Positions 7,313-7,389 of a DNA stretch of 7,389 nt are shown here, in pieces. The notes below the pieces were generated by a model. The model was not told where the DNA came from. It worked only from the letters and a program-made list of their open reading frames with translations, and did no database searches. The DNA is from Parafilimonas sp. (GTDB lineage Bacteria; Bacteroidota; Bacteroidia; Chitinophagales; Chitinophagaceae), in contig JAICKT010000219.1 in NCBI GenBank assembly GCA_025927795.1, positions 1 to 7,389 on the forward strand. Reading direction: 5' to 3'. Position 1 is the stretch's first letter; every line of letters starts with the position of its first letter. Made by a program: the position numbers and the translations under genes.

Positions 7313-7389
7313 TTATGCAAAATATGGATTATAATGAAGAAAAGTAATTTCAATATCATTTATTTCCTCATAATTTTCTTCATACTTTA
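7313..7389 (-). CDS. C-terminal fragment of an unidentified gene (cut by window edge)
   Basis: On the minus strand one frame is open from the right edge to a TAA at 7313-7315, giving the 24 residues KYEENYEEINDIEITF-LHYNPYFA; the other two forward frames of that strand close at once. It would be the tail of a gene upstream of and co-directional with the wcaF-like gene, 77 bases before its ATG, as expected in a polysaccharide cluster. It is too short to assign a family, and a chance open frame of this length in AT-rich DNA cannot be excluded. Confidence 0.42.
   Translation of the reverse strand, partial: KYEENYEEINDIEITFLHYNPYFA

Noticed and set aside
1..7389. CRISPR arrays, tRNA/rRNA genes, insertion sequences, attachment sites, defence systems
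   Set aside because: No regularly spaced repeats, cloverleaf-like sequence, transposase frame, terminal inverted repeats or known defence-protein motifs were seen on either strand; nearly all sequence is accounted for by the listed genes.

Overview
The window is AT-rich and looks like a chromosomal stretch from a member of the Bacteroidota, possibly Chitinophagaceae-like. Evidence for the phylum is a secreted protein with a type IX secretion (Por) C-terminal sorting tail, start codons preceded by A/T-rich stretches instead of clear Shine-Dalgarno sequences, one promoter candidate of the TTTG / TAnnTTTG type, and an AraR/NrtR-like Nudix-wHTH regulator of the Bacteroidota kind. The family-level placement is an inference.

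Layout from left to right: (1) 1-468, minus strand, the N-terminal 156 residues of homogentisate 1,2-dioxygenase (hmgA), cut by the window edge. (2) 469-649, a divergent spacer. (3) 650-1108, plus strand, a small DinB/YfiT-like metal-binding four-helix protein. (4) 1109-3238, minus strand, full-length NAD-dependent DNA ligase (ligA), whose stop codon directly abuts that of the DinB-like gene. (5) 3239-3350, a divergent promoter region with a Bacteroidota-type promoter candidate and a small palindrome. (6) 3351-4097, plus strand, a Nudix-fold transcriptional regulator with a degenerate Nudix box and a C-terminal winged helix. (7) 4102-4130, a hairpin between convergent genes, probably a shared terminator. 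(8) 4136-6397, minus strand, a 753-residue secreted T9SS cargo protein of unknown function. (9) 6603-7235, minus strand, a WcaF-like hexapeptide-repeat acetyltransferase for exopolysaccharide. (10) 7313-7389, minus strand, the probable C-terminal end of one more gene, cut by the window edge.

The genes do not form one obvious pathway. hmgA belongs to tyrosine/phenylalanine catabolism, ligA is essential replication and repair housekeeping, and the wcaF-like gene with the fragment beyond it probably marks the end of a surface polysaccharide locus extending past the right edge. The T9SS protein lies downstream of the wcaF-like gene on the same strand, but a 205-base gap argues for separate transcription. 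I found no RNA gene, CRISPR array, insertion sequence or defence system, and no convincing evidence of an undescribed multi-gene system. The items most worth a second look are the degenerate Nudix regulator with its candidate autoregulatory site, the charged insertion in LigA, and the uncharacterised T9SS protein.
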